Source of the DNA: an uncultured Gemmatimonadales bacterium
GTDB lineage: Bacteria; Gemmatimonadota; Gemmatimonadetes; Gemmatimonadales; GWC2-71-9
Assembly: GCA_947259405.1 (NCBI GenBank)
Contig: CAMYLY010000005.1
Span: 43,515 to 107,514 of the forward strand
Direction of reading: 5' to 3'
DNA length: 64,000 nt
The position numbers and the translations under genes were made by a program. Numbering within the stretch: the first letter of the stretch is position 1; each line of letters opens with the position of its first letter. Below, piece by piece: positions 56,564 to 64,000 of this stretch. The notes under the pieces were generated by a model. The model had not been told where the DNA came from and searched no databases. It saw nothing but the letters and a program-made list of their open reading frames with translations.

Positions 56564-57473
56564 CACTCAACGCCTCCGCCCCACCCACGATTTCCGCAAT
56601 CTCCTGTGTGATCTGCGCCTGTCGCGCTCGGTTGAACGTCCGGCGCAACGAATCGATCATATCTCCCGCGCTATCGGTCGCACTCTTCATGGCGGTCCGA
56701 CGCGCGCCATGCTCGGACGCCGCGGTTTCCACCAACGCTCTGTACATCTGATTCTGCACGTACAGAGGCAACATCGCCTGAAGAATCTGCTCGGCGGGGG
56801 GATTGAGGATGTAGTTGGCCACCGTCGTCGGCGCCTCGACCTCCCCTTCCCCACCTCCCTTGCCCTTTTGTCGGACTGCCCCCGGCGCGGGTGGCGCAAT
56901 CGGCAGTACGGTCAGGATGGTCGGCGGTGTACTCAGCGGGCTGTTGAACTTGGCGAACACCACATCCACGCGATCGAGTTCACCCTCGGCGAACTGCTCC
57001 ATGAGCGGCGTGATGACGCCCTGCGCATCATCACTCGTCGGTCGATCTCCAATGTCTATTCGTTCGGTTGTCCACGTACGGCCGATATACTTGAAGAACC
57101 CGATCCCCTTCCGGCCAATGCCATGTGCGTGGACGGTCACCCCGCGTTCCTCGAGCGCTTCAACATGGCTCTTCGCGGCCTTGATCAGATTCGAGTTGAA
57201 CGCCCCACATAACCCTCGGTTTGAAGTAATGAGCACAACCGCAGCCTGCTTGGGCTCCTTGACCTGCCGCAGCAATGGGAACCGCTCCTCCAATTCGGGA
57301 TCGTACAGATTCGAGATGACCTCGCCGAGTGCCTGTGCATACGGGCGAGCACCAACCACTTGATCTTGCGCACGCTTGAGACGCGAGGTGGCCACCATCT
57401 CCATGGTCTTCGTAATCTGGCGCGTGTTTTCGACAGACCGGATCCGTCGCTTGAGCTCACGGGTCTTGGCCAT
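56559..57473 (-). CDS. atpG: ATP synthase F1 gamma subunit
   Basis: A 304-residue central-stalk subunit: N-terminal helix KTRELKRRIRSVENTRQITK followed by TMEMVATSRLKRAQ, the conserved ITSNRGLCGAFNSNLIKAA, and the C-terminal helix SEHGARRTAMKSATDSAGDM. It contains an unusual glycine/proline/lysine-rich insert near residue 205-225 (PAPGAVRQKGKGGGEGEVEA). It forms the rotating shaft between alpha/beta and the c-ring. Confidence 0.96.
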
Positions 57474-57485
57474 GGGTGATCCGGT

Positions 57486-59021
57486 TTACTGGAGAGCCTT
57501 GAACTCGTCGAGCGCCTGCCGCAGCACCGCCTCGACTTCGTCGTCAAGGACGTGTTTGGTGCGCAGATCCGTCAGCAGCTTGTCGTACTTCGCACTCAAG
57601 AATTCGTGGAACTCCTTTTCCCACGTGTGGACCGCGCCCGCATCGACATCGTCCAGATACCCGTTCGTCACCGCGAAGATGATGCAGATCTGATTCTCCA
57701 CGGGCATCGGGACGTACTGCGGTTGCTTGAGCACCTCGACGATGCGCTCACCGCGCGCCAGCTGGCGCTGTGTCGCCGCATCCAGGTCCGATCCGAACTG
57801 CGCGAAAGCCTCGAGCTCGCGGTACTGCGCGTATTCGAGCCGCAAACGTCCCGCCACCGACTTCATCGCTTTGATTTGGGCGTTTCCACCAACACGAGAC
57901 ACCGAGATGCCCGGGTTGATCGCCGGGCGCACGTTCGAGTAGAACAAGTCCGTCTCGAGATAGATCTGCCCGTCCGTGATCGAAATGACGTTGGTCGGGA
58001 TGTAGGCCGACACGTCACCAGCTTGGGTCTCGATCACCGGAAGCGCCGTGAGCGATCCTCCGCCGTACGACTTGTTCAACTTGGCCGCTCGCTCGAGCAG
58101 CCGAGAGTGCAGGTAGAAGACGTCGCCCGGATAGGCCTCTCGACCGGGTGGACGTCGCAGGACGAGCGACAACTGGCGGTACGCAGTCGCATGCTTGGAC
58201 AGATCGTCGTACACGCAGAGCGTCGCACCCTTTCGGTCGTACATGAAGTACTCGGCGATTGCCGCTCCGGAGTACGGTGCGATGAACTGCATCGGCGCCG
58301 GGTCAGCCGCACCGGCCACCACGACGACCGTGTACTCCATGGCACCGCGCTCTTTGAGCTTCTCCACGACGGCGGCGACCGTGGACTTCTTCTGACCGAT
58401 CGCCACGTAGACGCAGGTGACGCCTTGCCCCTTTTGATTGATGATCGTGTCGAGCGCAATCGCAGTCTTCCCCGTGCCACGATCGCCAATGATCAGCTCC
58501 CGCTGGCCTCGGCCGATCGGAATCATCGAGTCGACGGCCTTGATCCCCGTCTGCAACGGCTCGTTGACCGGCTCGCGGGCCACGATGCCCGGCGCCGGCG
58601 ACTCGATCACGCGACGCGTGTCGGCCTTGATGGGACCCAAGCCGTCGACGGGATTGCCCAACGGGTCGACCACTCGGCCCACCATCCCTACGCCGACAGG
58701 CACGTCCAACACGCGGCCGGTACAGCGGACTTCATCCCCCTCTTTCAACTGGAGATAGTCCCCCAGAATCACGGCGCCGAGGTTGTCCTCTTCAAGATTG
58801 AGTGCCAGGCCGGTTACCGACTCCCCAGTATCCGACGCGTGAAACTCGAGCATCTCACCGGCCATCGCCGACGTCAGCCCGTAAACGCGCGCCGTCCCGT
58901 CCTTGACCTCGAGAATCGTCCCGACCTCTTGCGTGTCGAGCGAATCGAGATCGGCGGCCTCGATTTCTTTGAGAAGGACGTCCTTCAACTCACCCGGACG
59001 TAGTGTCGAATCCGTTGCCAT
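57486..59021 (-). CDS. atpA: ATP synthase F1 alpha subunit
   Basis: A 511-residue regulatory nucleotide-binding subunit. The P-loop is [20 protein letters not shown], with [60 protein letters not shown] and the C-terminal [19 protein letters not shown] end. It heads a four-gene operon atpA-G-D-C. The genes for delta, a, b and c subunits are not in the window, so the F0 and stator genes must be elsewhere. ATG at 59021 follows AAGGAAAAG. Confidence 0.97.
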   Translation of the reverse strand: MATDSTLRPGELKDVLLKEIEAADLDSLDTQEVGTILEVKDGTARVYGLTSAMAGEMLEFHASDTGESVTGLALNLEEDNLGAVILGDYLQLKEGDEVRCTGRVLDVPVGVGMVGRVVDPLGNPVDGLGPIKADTRRVIESPAPGIVAREPVNEPLQTGIKAVDSMIPIGRGQRELIIGDRGTGKTAIALDTIINQKGQGVTCVYVAIGQKKSTVAAVVEKLKERGAMEYTVVVVAGAADPAPMQFIAPYSGAAIAEYFMYDRKGATLCVYDDLSKHATAYRQLSLVLRRPPGREAYPGDVFYLHSRLLERAAKLNKSYGGGSLTALPVIETQAGDVSAYIPTNVISITDGQIYLETDLFYSNVRPAINPGISVSRVGGNAQIKAMKSVAGRLRLEYAQYRELEAFAQFGSDLDAATQRQLARGERIVEVLKQPQYVPMPVENQICIIFAVTNGYLDDVDAGAVHTWEKEFHEFLSAKYDKLLTDLRTKHVLDDEVEAVLRQALDEFKALQ

Positions 59022-59065
59022 AACCGCGTTCGCTTTTCCTTAATGGGTGGAGGGACCACGAAAGG

Positions 59066-59085
59066 CTTGTGAAAAATATCACAAG
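59066..59085. promoter_or_regulatory. CRP/FNR-type palindrome upstream of atpA
   Basis: CTTGTGA, six bases (AAAATA), TCACAAG: perfect 7-bp arms, exactly the TGTGA-N6-TCACA spacing recognised by CRP-like regulators. It lies 45-64 bases upstream of the atpA start codon. No CRP/FNR-type regulator is encoded in the window. Confidence 0.6.
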
Positions 59086-59109
59086 GCTGTCTTACCGCTA
59101 CCCCTGACC

Positions 59110-59165
59110 AGATGGGATAAATGGGGTAGAAGGGGTAAGGCCTATCTCCTCTCCCTTCTATCACT
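59110..59165. repeat. G-rich heptad-like intergenic tract
   Basis: Purine-rich tract with G runs spaced about every seven bases (GATGGGATAAATGGGG and following), then a pyrimidine-rich half. It is part of the dispersed family described at 48.5, 60.4, 62.3 and 63.1 kb. It lies just downstream of the AraC-type gene and upstream of the atpA control region. Confidence 0.5.
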
Positions 59166-59939
59166 CTAAACCCTGCTCCTCATCCTTCCCCGCCGGAACC
59201 GATCTAGCACGCCGCGGGGCCCGAGGCTACCCAGCTCTGACGGTGGTACTCCTGCGACCCGATGGGCGCATTCCGCCAGGTGGCTCGGCGAGGCATATCC
59301 CAGGATCGTTGCCACACCACCCACGGTGTAACCGGGGTTCCCGAGCAGATCGGCCGCCCACGCCGTCCGGGCGAGGTCGATCACGCGCTTCAGATTCGGG
59401 GCGCCACCGGCGCCAAACTCGCGCGACAGGTGCTCCCGAGTACGCTTCAACGCGTGCGCGATGTCGGACGTGGTCGTGGCGGTGCCGGCCCGGTTCATCA
59501 CCTCGTCCCACGCGCGGAGTTGGAGCTGATCGGTAAGCCTGAGCATCCTCGGAGCGCCGCCCAGCGCCTCGCGCCGGACACTGGACGCAGTGCGACTCGC
59601 AATGAGCTCGCCTGCCGCCCCGTCGTCGACACCTTCCACAAACACATCCCGGACCCCACGCCGGCGGCATGAGCCGAGCAACGCCCCGTCGTCGGGTCGG
59701 AACCGACTCAAGGCAAAGAACGGAATGCGCGGAAACTCTTCGATCAAATCGAGGGTGCCTTTCGTCCACGCGGCACGCACATCGACCACAACTGCGTCGA
59801 CGAGCTCTCGATCGAAGACGGACCTCAAACGCTCCGGCGATCTACACGTCGCCATGCGCACCCCACGTCGCGGCAGGCCGCGGCGTATGACTTTTCGCAG
59901 CTGACCGTTAGCGTGGAGAAACGGGATCACCACCGTCAT
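59166..59939 (-). CDS. AraC-type regulator with degenerate receiver-like N-terminus
   Basis: About 257 residues. The N-terminal part shows a receiver-like pattern (LVDAVVVDVRAAW, FPRIPFFALSRF, VRDVFVEGVDD) but no clear phospho-acceptor set. The C-terminal part is an AraC-type double helix-turn-helix: LKRTREHLSREFGAGGAPNL, then DLLGNPGYTVGGVATILGYA and SPSHLAECAHRVAGVPPSEL. Target genes are unknown; the atp operon lies directly downstream in the same direction. ATG at 59939 overlaps the Nudix stop (ATGA). A longer upstream reading is rejected. Confidence 0.75.
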   Translation of the reverse strand: MTVVIPFLHANGQLRKVIRRGLPRRGVRMATCRSPERLRSVFDRELVDAVVVDVRAAWTKGTLDLIEEFPRIPFFALSRFRPDDGALLGSCRRRGVRDVFVEGVDDGAAGELIASRTASSVRREALGGAPRMLRLTDQLQLRAWDEVMNRAGTATTTSDIAHALKRTREHLSREFGAGGAPNLKRVIDLARTAWAADLLGNPGYTVGGVATILGYASPSHLAECAHRVAGVPPSELGSLGPRGVLDRFRRGRMRSRV

Positions 59940-60370
59940 GGACAGAGAGCGTGCGCGGCTTCTTGTGCCTCCCGGAGCACGCCGCGCGCGTTGTCGTATC
60001 GAACGGTCTCCAGCGCCTCGTCGTACGGCAGCCACCGGCACGCAGTGATGCCTTCCTCCACTTGTGGTATCGGGTCCCCTTCGCGCGACTCGTACAGAAA
60101 GAAATGACAGTACTTGTGGATGAGCCGCCCGCGAAATCGAAAGAACCAGTCGATGATCGAGAGGTCACCTTGCAGCGTGAGGGCGGAGAGGCCCGTTTCC
60201 TCTTCCACCTCGCGTCGGGCCGCCTCTTCGGGGGTTTCGCCCTGTACCAGATGTCCCTTGGGAAACCCCCAATTCTTATACGAGTCGAGAATCACCAGAA
60301 ACGTCGGGCCTTCTTCCGTACATCGGACGACGATGCCACCAGCGGAAGTCTCGATGCGGGCCTTGGTCAC
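59936..60370 (-). CDS. Nudix hydrolase
   Basis: A 144-residue Nudix hydrolase. The Nudix box occupies residues 39-61, from GHLVQGE to REVEEETGL, preceded by NWGFPK, which resembles diadenosine tetraphosphate/(di)nucleoside polyphosphate hydrolases. It probably cleaves nucleoside diphosphate-linked compounds and controls their level. GTG at 60370 is chosen; the frame continues upstream into the repeat tract (to 60412) with unlikely sequence. Overlaps the AraC-type gene by four bases. Confidence 0.9.
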   Translation of the reverse strand: MTKARIETSAGGIVVRCTEEGPTFLVILDSYKNWGFPKGHLVQGETPEEAARREVEEETGLSALTLQGDLSIIDWFFRFRGRLIHKYCHFFLYESREGDPIPQVEEGITACRWLPYDEALETVRYDNARGVLREAQEAAHALCP

Positions 60371-60436
60371 TGAGGTAGAGGGGACAGCACGACCCGTCCC
60401 CTCTGTTCCCACTGTCCCCTCTGTCCCATCTGGTCC
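60371..60436. repeat. Heptad-type tract with hairpin between mlaD and the Nudix gene
   Basis: Seven-base periodic tract (repeats of the CCCTCTG/TCCCATC kind). AGAGGGGAC (60377-60385) pairs perfectly with GTCCCCTCT (60396-60404), loop 10, so it may end transcription of the mla genes. Confidence 0.6.
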
Positions 60437-61459
60437 TTAGAACACCGAGAACTTGAAGTATTTGCGGGGGTTTGCCTGAATATCCGCGATGAGCGAGCGT
60501 AACTCAGTAATCGCGAGCGTCGCTTCCTGGTAGAGCGCCGAGTCGCTCAGCAGCAACCCCGCGGTGCCTCGCCCCGTCTCCAGTTTTGCGAGCACCGTGT
60601 CGGCGCCGGCGAACAGCCGGCCGATTGTCGCCTCGTTCGCCCGCACGACGCCCACAATCGACCCAAGATCTCCAAGCATGGCCGCGGCGTCCGTCGAAAT
60701 CGTGGCCGTGTTGGCCATGATGGTAGACAGTTCGCCCTCGCTCGTGGCCGAATCAACACGCGCAAGTGTCAACTGCAGTCGCATCGCGGCATCTGCCAGA
60801 AGGTCCGACGTGCGCTCGACGTTCTGACTCACCGTTCCGAACACGTCACGCTGCTGCTCAGCGAGCGCGTTGATGTTTTGCACGGTGTTCGCAAAATCGC
60901 TGATCGACTGCTGCAGCTCGCCCACGGCCTCGTCATCGAGCACCGTGGTCACGCGGTCCGAGATGTCCGTAATGTTCCCAGCGATCCGAGACGCCTGGGC
61001 AGTCAGCTCACCGATGTCGGGCAGCGTCGCCCCGGGCCAGGCACCATCGTCGCTGGATTCGATGACCAGGGAAAGATCGGCCAGCACGTTGGCGTCATCC
61101 GGTGGTAAGTCGAGGTCGATCAGTCTCGCCTCCCACTCACCAAACAGGGATGCTGAGGCCGCGATGACGCCGGGCCGCTCCGGCAGGATACCACTGGCAA
61201 CGGCGTCCTGATTGATCTGTAGGTCCACCTCGACCAAGTTCTGCTCACCCAACCGAATCACGTTGACCCGCCCGACACGCACACCGCGGAGATTGACCGG
61301 AGCGCCCACACCCAGGCCGCCCGTGGTACGGAACCTTGCGACACGGATTTCGGTGCTGGTCCAGAGACTGGCCTTCGACAGGTAGAGAGCCCCAAAGATG
61401 ATCGCGGCGAGCGAGGCAATGATGGTCGTGCCCACGAGCACCTCGTCGCGTCGTCTCAT
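60437..61459 (-). CDS. mlaD: MlaD-like MCE-domain lipid transport protein
   Basis: A 340-residue protein anchored by one N-terminal helix (EVLVGTTIIASLAAIIFGALYL), followed by an MCE domain (about 38-115, FRTTGGLGVGAPVNLRGVRV and EVDLQINQDAVASGI). A long helical C-terminal region (about 140-330) may form a barrel or tunnel stalk. MlaD hexamers carry phospholipids between the membranes. The helical tail is longer than in E. coli MlaD. It overlaps the ATPase gene by four bases. Confidence 0.9.
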   Translation of the reverse strand: MRRRDEVLVGTTIIASLAAIIFGALYLSKASLWTSTEIRVARFRTTGGLGVGAPVNLRGVRVGRVNVIRLGEQNLVEVDLQINQDAVASGILPERPGVIAASASLFGEWEARLIDLDLPPDDANVLADLSLVIESSDDGAWPGATLPDIGELTAQASRIAGNITDISDRVTTVLDDEAVGELQQSISDFANTVQNINALAEQQRDVFGTVSQNVERTSDLLADAAMRLQLTLARVDSATSEGELSTIMANTATISTDAAAMLGDLGSIVGVVRANEATIGRLFAGADTVLAKLETGRGTAGLLLSDSALYQEATLAITELRSLIADIQANPRKYFKFSVF

Positions 61460-62226
61460 GCGATGGTCTCCTCGAACTCGGGCACCTCAGGGTCTCCGGA
61501 CGCGTCGGGCTGCCCCTCGATGAACTGGCGGACGATGGGGTCGTGCGTCCGCTGGATCTGGTCGACCGTGCCGACCTGCCGCACCTGCCCCTTGAAGAGC
61601 ATCGCGATACGGTCGCCCACTGAGTACGCGCTTCTCATGTCGTGCGTCACGACGATCGCAGTCACACCAAGGCGCTCCCTGGTCCGTACCATCAGAGCAT
61701 TGATCACCGACGACGTCACGGGGTCCAGTCCCGTCGTCGGCTCGTCGTACAGAAGATATCGCGGGCGCAAAGCGATCGCTCGCGCAATCCCAACCCGCTT
61801 GCGCATGCCTCCGGACAGCTCGGCAGGAAAGCGCTGTTCGGCCCCGTCGAGATCAACGACTTCCAAGGACTCCCGCACGCGCTGCTCGATTTCCCTGTCG
61901 GACACTCCCTGGTGCTTGAGTCCCAAAGCGATGTTCTCCAACACTGTCATGGAGTCGAACAGCGCGGCGAACTGAAACACGAATCCTACCGAGCCCCGGA
62001 GCTGCATCAACTCAGCCCGAGGGAGATCGTGGACGACGTGACCGTCGACTTCCACTTCGCCGTGATCGGGCTCCAACAACCCCACCACATGCTTGAGCGC
62101 GACGCTCTTTCCGCTCCCCGAGTACCCGATAATGACCGTCGTCTCCCCTTCGGGTACCTCCAGCGAGAACCCGTTCAACACGTGTTTCTCGCCGAAGCGC
62201 TTGTGGAGGTCGCGGAAGCAAATCAT
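61456..62226 (-). CDS. mlaF: MlaF-like ABC ATPase
   Basis: A 256-residue ATPase energising lipid transport. Walker A GYSGSGKSVALKHV at about 34, signature AELSGGMRKRVGIARAIAL, Walker B YLLYDEPTTGLDPVTS and the switch histidine VTHDMRSAYSVGDRIAM. It belongs to the operon mlaE-F-D, with the permease upstream. It is separated from mlaE by the 62227-62311 repeat tract. Confidence 0.93.
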   Translation of the reverse strand: MICFRDLHKRFGEKHVLNGFSLEVPEGETTVIIGYSGSGKSVALKHVVGLLEPDHGEVEVDGHVVHDLPRAELMQLRGSVGFVFQFAALFDSMTVLENIALGLKHQGVSDREIEQRVRESLEVVDLDGAEQRFPAELSGGMRKRVGIARAIALRPRYLLYDEPTTGLDPVTSSVINALMVRTRERLGVTAIVVTHDMRSAYSVGDRIAMLFKGQVRQVGTVDQIQRTHDPIVRQFIEGQPDASGDPEVPEFEETIA

Positions 62227-62311
62227 AGGATAGATGGGACAGAGGGCACTGAAGGGAGGGATGGGACGGGATAACCTGTCCCATCTGTTCGCCTCCGCGC
62301 CATCTGTCCCC
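62227..62311. repeat. Heptad-type tract with inverted repeats between mlaF and mlaE
   Basis: GATGGGACAG (62233-62242) is the perfect complement of CTGTCCCATC (62276-62285), and GATGGGAC (62260-62267) pairs with the same arm (62278-62285). Further 7-base-like units continue to 62311. A stem inside an operon could reduce transcription of the downstream genes. Confidence 0.55.
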
Positions 62312-63082
62312 TCATAGCAGTATCACCGCCCAAAACGCATCGAGCACCAGAATCATGGACGCCGATATGACGACGGCTTCGGTCGTCGCCCGGCCCACGC
62401 CCTCCGCGCCGCCGCCCGTACGCAGCCCTTTAAACGACCCGATCGCGGCAATCCCGAGCCCGAAAGACGCGCTCTTCACGAGACCGAACCAGATGTCCTT
62501 GAATTCGTAGAACAACCGGAGCCCTTTCAAGAACTCGGGTGTCGTCAGATCGAGCAGCGAGATCGCCGTGATCCATCCGGACGTGACGCCGACGGCCATC
62601 GCCAGTGCCACGACGAGCGGCACCATCACCGTGGCCGCCAATACTCTCGGCACCACGAGGAACGAAAGCGGATTGAATGCCAGGGTCTCCAACGCGTCGA
62701 CCTGTTCGGTCACCCGCATGGTCCCCAATTCCGCTGCAATATTTGCGCCGATCCGACCCGCCAACGCAAGCCCGGTGAGCACCGGCGCCAACTCCATCAT
62801 GATCGTCTTGCCAATCAGCGTGCCGACGAAATAGAGGGGAACGGCCCCGGAAAAACTGTACGACGACAAAAGGGCGAGCACGATGCCCGTGAAGGTCGCA
62901 ATGAACAGGGCAATCGGCACCGACTGAACCCCGAGCCGGCGCATCTGGACGACGGTCCGCGGCACCCAGACGTCCATGTCCCGCATCGAGCGCAGCACAT
63001 CGAACATGAATCCACCAGAACGGCCGACCGCGAGCAGCCAATGCTGGACGGGGGTCCCAAGTGGAGTGATGACTCTGAGCAC
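62312..63082 (-). CDS. mlaE: MlaE-like lipid transporter permease
   Basis: A 256-residue permease with about five helices: VPIALFIATFTGIVLALLSSY, then the family motif GPVLTGLALAGRIGANIAAELGTM-like ELAPVLTGLALAGRIGANIA and ELGTMRVTEQVDALETLAF, and the C-terminal GLRTGGGAEGVGRATTEAV. It forms the membrane core of the MlaFEDB-type complex that moves phospholipids. GTG at 63082 is chosen; TTG at 63091 adds three residues and no ribosome site is seen for either. Confidence 0.9.
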   Translation of the reverse strand: MLRVITPLGTPVQHWLLAVGRSGGFMFDVLRSMRDMDVWVPRTVVQMRRLGVQSVPIALFIATFTGIVLALLSSYSFSGAVPLYFVGTLIGKTIMMELAPVLTGLALAGRIGANIAAELGTMRVTEQVDALETLAFNPLSFLVVPRVLAATVMVPLVVALAMAVGVTSGWITAISLLDLTTPEFLKGLRLFYEFKDIWFGLVKSASFGLGIAAIGSFKGLRTGGGAEGVGRATTEAVVISASMILVLDAFWAVILL

Positions 63083-63092
63083 AGGGGCCAAA

Positions 63093-63155
63093 TATGGCGG
63101 TAGGACGGTAAGGCGGTAGGGTGGCAGGACGGGGGGGCGGTAGGACGTTATGATG
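63093..63155. repeat. G-rich heptad-type tract between the sigma factor and mlaE
   Basis: Degenerate 7-base units (GGTAGGA, GGTAAGG, GGTAGGG and others). GTAAGGCGGTA (63108-63118) is the exact complement of TACCGCCTTAC (63205-63215) on the other side of the terminator. Confidence 0.55.
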
Positions 63156-63165
63156 GCAGCACTTA

Positions 63166-63197
63166 CGAAAAAAGCGGGGAGCTTGGCCCCCCGCTTT
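63166..63197 (-). terminator. Rho-independent terminator of the sigma factor gene
   Basis: On the minus strand AAAGCGGGG (63189-63197) pairs with CCCCGCTTT (63171-63179), a perfect 9-bp stem, and runs directly into a T stretch. This is the clearest intrinsic terminator in the window. Confidence 0.85.
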
Positions 63198-63221
63198 ACC
63201 GGCTTACCGCCTTACTGACCG

Positions 63222-64000
63222 TTACGCTGCGAAGCTGGCCAACGCCTTACCGACCTCGCCTTCGCGCAACCGCTTCAGCGCACGATCTCGCAGCTGGCGC
63301 ACGCGCTCGCGAGTGACGCCGAGCATGCCGCCAATTTCCTCGAGCGTGTGCTCTCGTCCTCCGTCAAGGCCGAAATACAGACGCAGCACTTTCGCATCGC
63401 GCTCTGGAAGCGTCTTGAGCGCTTCTTCGACCTCATCGCTCAGGAACCGCTCCATGGTCGACTCTTCCGTGTCCGGAAGATCTTCCGCGATGAACCGCTC
63501 GATGAGCGCGCGGTCGCCATCCGGATCCAGCGGCGCGTCCAGGCGCACTTCGCCCGTGTTGAGTGCCGCGAGCGACTGGACCACCTCAAGTGAGAGCCCG
63601 GTCGCCTTGGAGATCTCCTCAGGCGTGGGCTCACGGCGGAATTCCTGCCGCAGCGCCTCAGCGGTCTTCACGATCTTCGAGAGATCTGCCGTCCGGTTGA
63701 GCGGAACGCGGACAGTGCGTCCCTGCCTGGCCAGCGAGGCCAGAATGGCCTGGCGGATCCACCAGACCGCGTACGAGATGAACTTGACGCCCTGATCAGG
63801 ATCGAACTTTCGGGCGGCTGTGAGGAGACCCACGTTGCCCTCTCCAATCAGATCCGTGAGCGGAAGCCCGCGGTTTTGGTACTTCTTGGCCACCGAAATC
63901 ACGAATCGCAGGTTGCGCTTGGCCAGCTCCTGCATGGCCTCCTGGTCTCCAGCCCGGACTTTCTTGGCTAGCGCGATCTCCTCCGCCGGCTTCAGTAGCG
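63222..64000 (-). CDS. rpoD: Sigma-70 family RNA polymerase sigma factor, group 1/2 (cut by right edge)
   Basis: The reading frame continues through the window edge; 259 codons are visible. Region 1.2/2.1 is seen in LLKPAEEIALAKKVRAGDQE and NLRFVISVAKKYQNRGLP. Region 2.4 is in FDPDQGVKFISYAVWWIRQA, region 3 in PLNRTADLSKIVKTAEALRQ, and region 4.2 is the helix-turn-helix in HTLEEIGGMLGVTRERVRQL. The FISYAVWWIRQ and VPLNR wording matches the Bacteroidota/Chlorobi-type main sigma factor more than RpoD of Proteobacteria. Whether it is the principal sigma factor cannot be decided without the missing N-terminus. Confidence 0.88.
   Translation of the reverse strand, partial: LLKPAEEIALAKKVRAGDQEAMQELAKRNLRFVISVAKKYQNRGLPLTDLIGEGNVGLLTAARKFDPDQGVKFISYAVWWIRQAILASLARQGRTVRVPLNRTADLSKIVKTAEALRQEFRREPTPEEISKATGLSLEVVQSLAALNTGEVRLDAPLDPDGDRALIERFIAEDLPDTEESTMERFLSDEVEEALKTLPERDAKVLRLYFGLDGGREHTLEEIGGMLGVTRERVRQLRDRALKRLREGEVGKALASFAA

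Noticed and set aside
57552..59003. Plus-strand open frame of 483 codons opposite atpA
   Set aside because: Exact antisense of a conserved gene; arginine/histidine-rich with no known motif.

Overview
The window is a gene-dense, GC-rich chromosomal segment of a diderm (LPS-type, outer-membrane-bearing) bacterium. The evidence for an outer membrane is Kdo transferase WaaA, an MlaE-F-D lipid transporter, many signal-peptide beta-barrel proteins and lipoproteins. A Bacteroidota-like group 1/2 sigma factor, GTG/TTG starts, tightly overlapped operons and several families of small secreted beta-barrel proteins fit a Gemmatimonadota-like organism. That assignment is an inference from protein character, not from a marker gene. 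I see no tRNA, rRNA, CRISPR array, transposase or prophage, and no gene-free stretch longer than about 220 bases.

Layout. 1-5 kb (minus): a HerA-like ATPase (cut by the window edge) and a NurA-like nuclease, an O-methyltransferase, an unknown protein, an aspartate aminotransferase and a secreted P1-family peptidase. 5-8 kb: a protein with a DbpA RNA-binding domain behind an eroded DEAD-box core, HU, thymidine kinase and CoaE. 8-19 kb (plus): glycine cleavage H and P proteins, a LipM/LplA-type acyltransferase, a complete peptide-type ABC importer and a sodium/solute symporter. 19-26 kb: a PspA-like coiled coil, small lipoprotein and unknown genes, a hybrid sensor kinase, a glycosyltransferase, a DUF3108-type protein and glycine oxidase. 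26-33 kb (plus): lipA, the pyruvate dehydrogenase E1alpha/E1beta/E2/E3 genes, a small membrane protein and lipB. 33-39 kb: M20 dipeptidase, glutamate dehydrogenase, a PorV-like barrel and an M30-like lipoprotein metallopeptidase. 39-51 kb: dnaE, accA, a RicT/PSP1 protein, metG, an M23 peptidase, a DsbA-like protein, a CPBP protease and waaA. 51-55 kb: a cluster of small secreted beta-barrel proteins, each followed by its own hairpin. 55-59 kb (minus): atpA-G-D-C. 59-64 kb (minus): an AraC-type regulator, a Nudix hydrolase, mlaD-F-E and a sigma factor cut by the right edge.

How the genes work together. The strongest theme is lipoic acid: two lipoyl-bearing proteins (GcvH, PDH-E2), the sulfur-insertion enzyme LipA, and two unrelated octanoyl/lipoyl transferases (LipB and a LipM-like enzyme), each beside a different acceptor. 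A second theme is envelope biogenesis (WaaA, Mla, M23, DsbA-like, barrels, lipoproteins). The barrel gene next to the ATP synthase operon overlaps the atpC stop codon.

Unexplained structure. Degenerate seven-base-periodic, G-rich repeat tracts occur in at least six intergenic sites between 48.5 and 63.2 kb, and many contain hairpins. A perfect CRP/FNR-type palindrome lies just upstream of atpA. Several consensus promoters sit so close to the start codon that the mRNAs would be leaderless or nearly so. No whole new system is demonstrated here. The best candidates for something undescribed are the pseudo-DEAD-box RNA-binding protein, the heptad repeats, and the barrel cluster attached to the ATP synthase operon.
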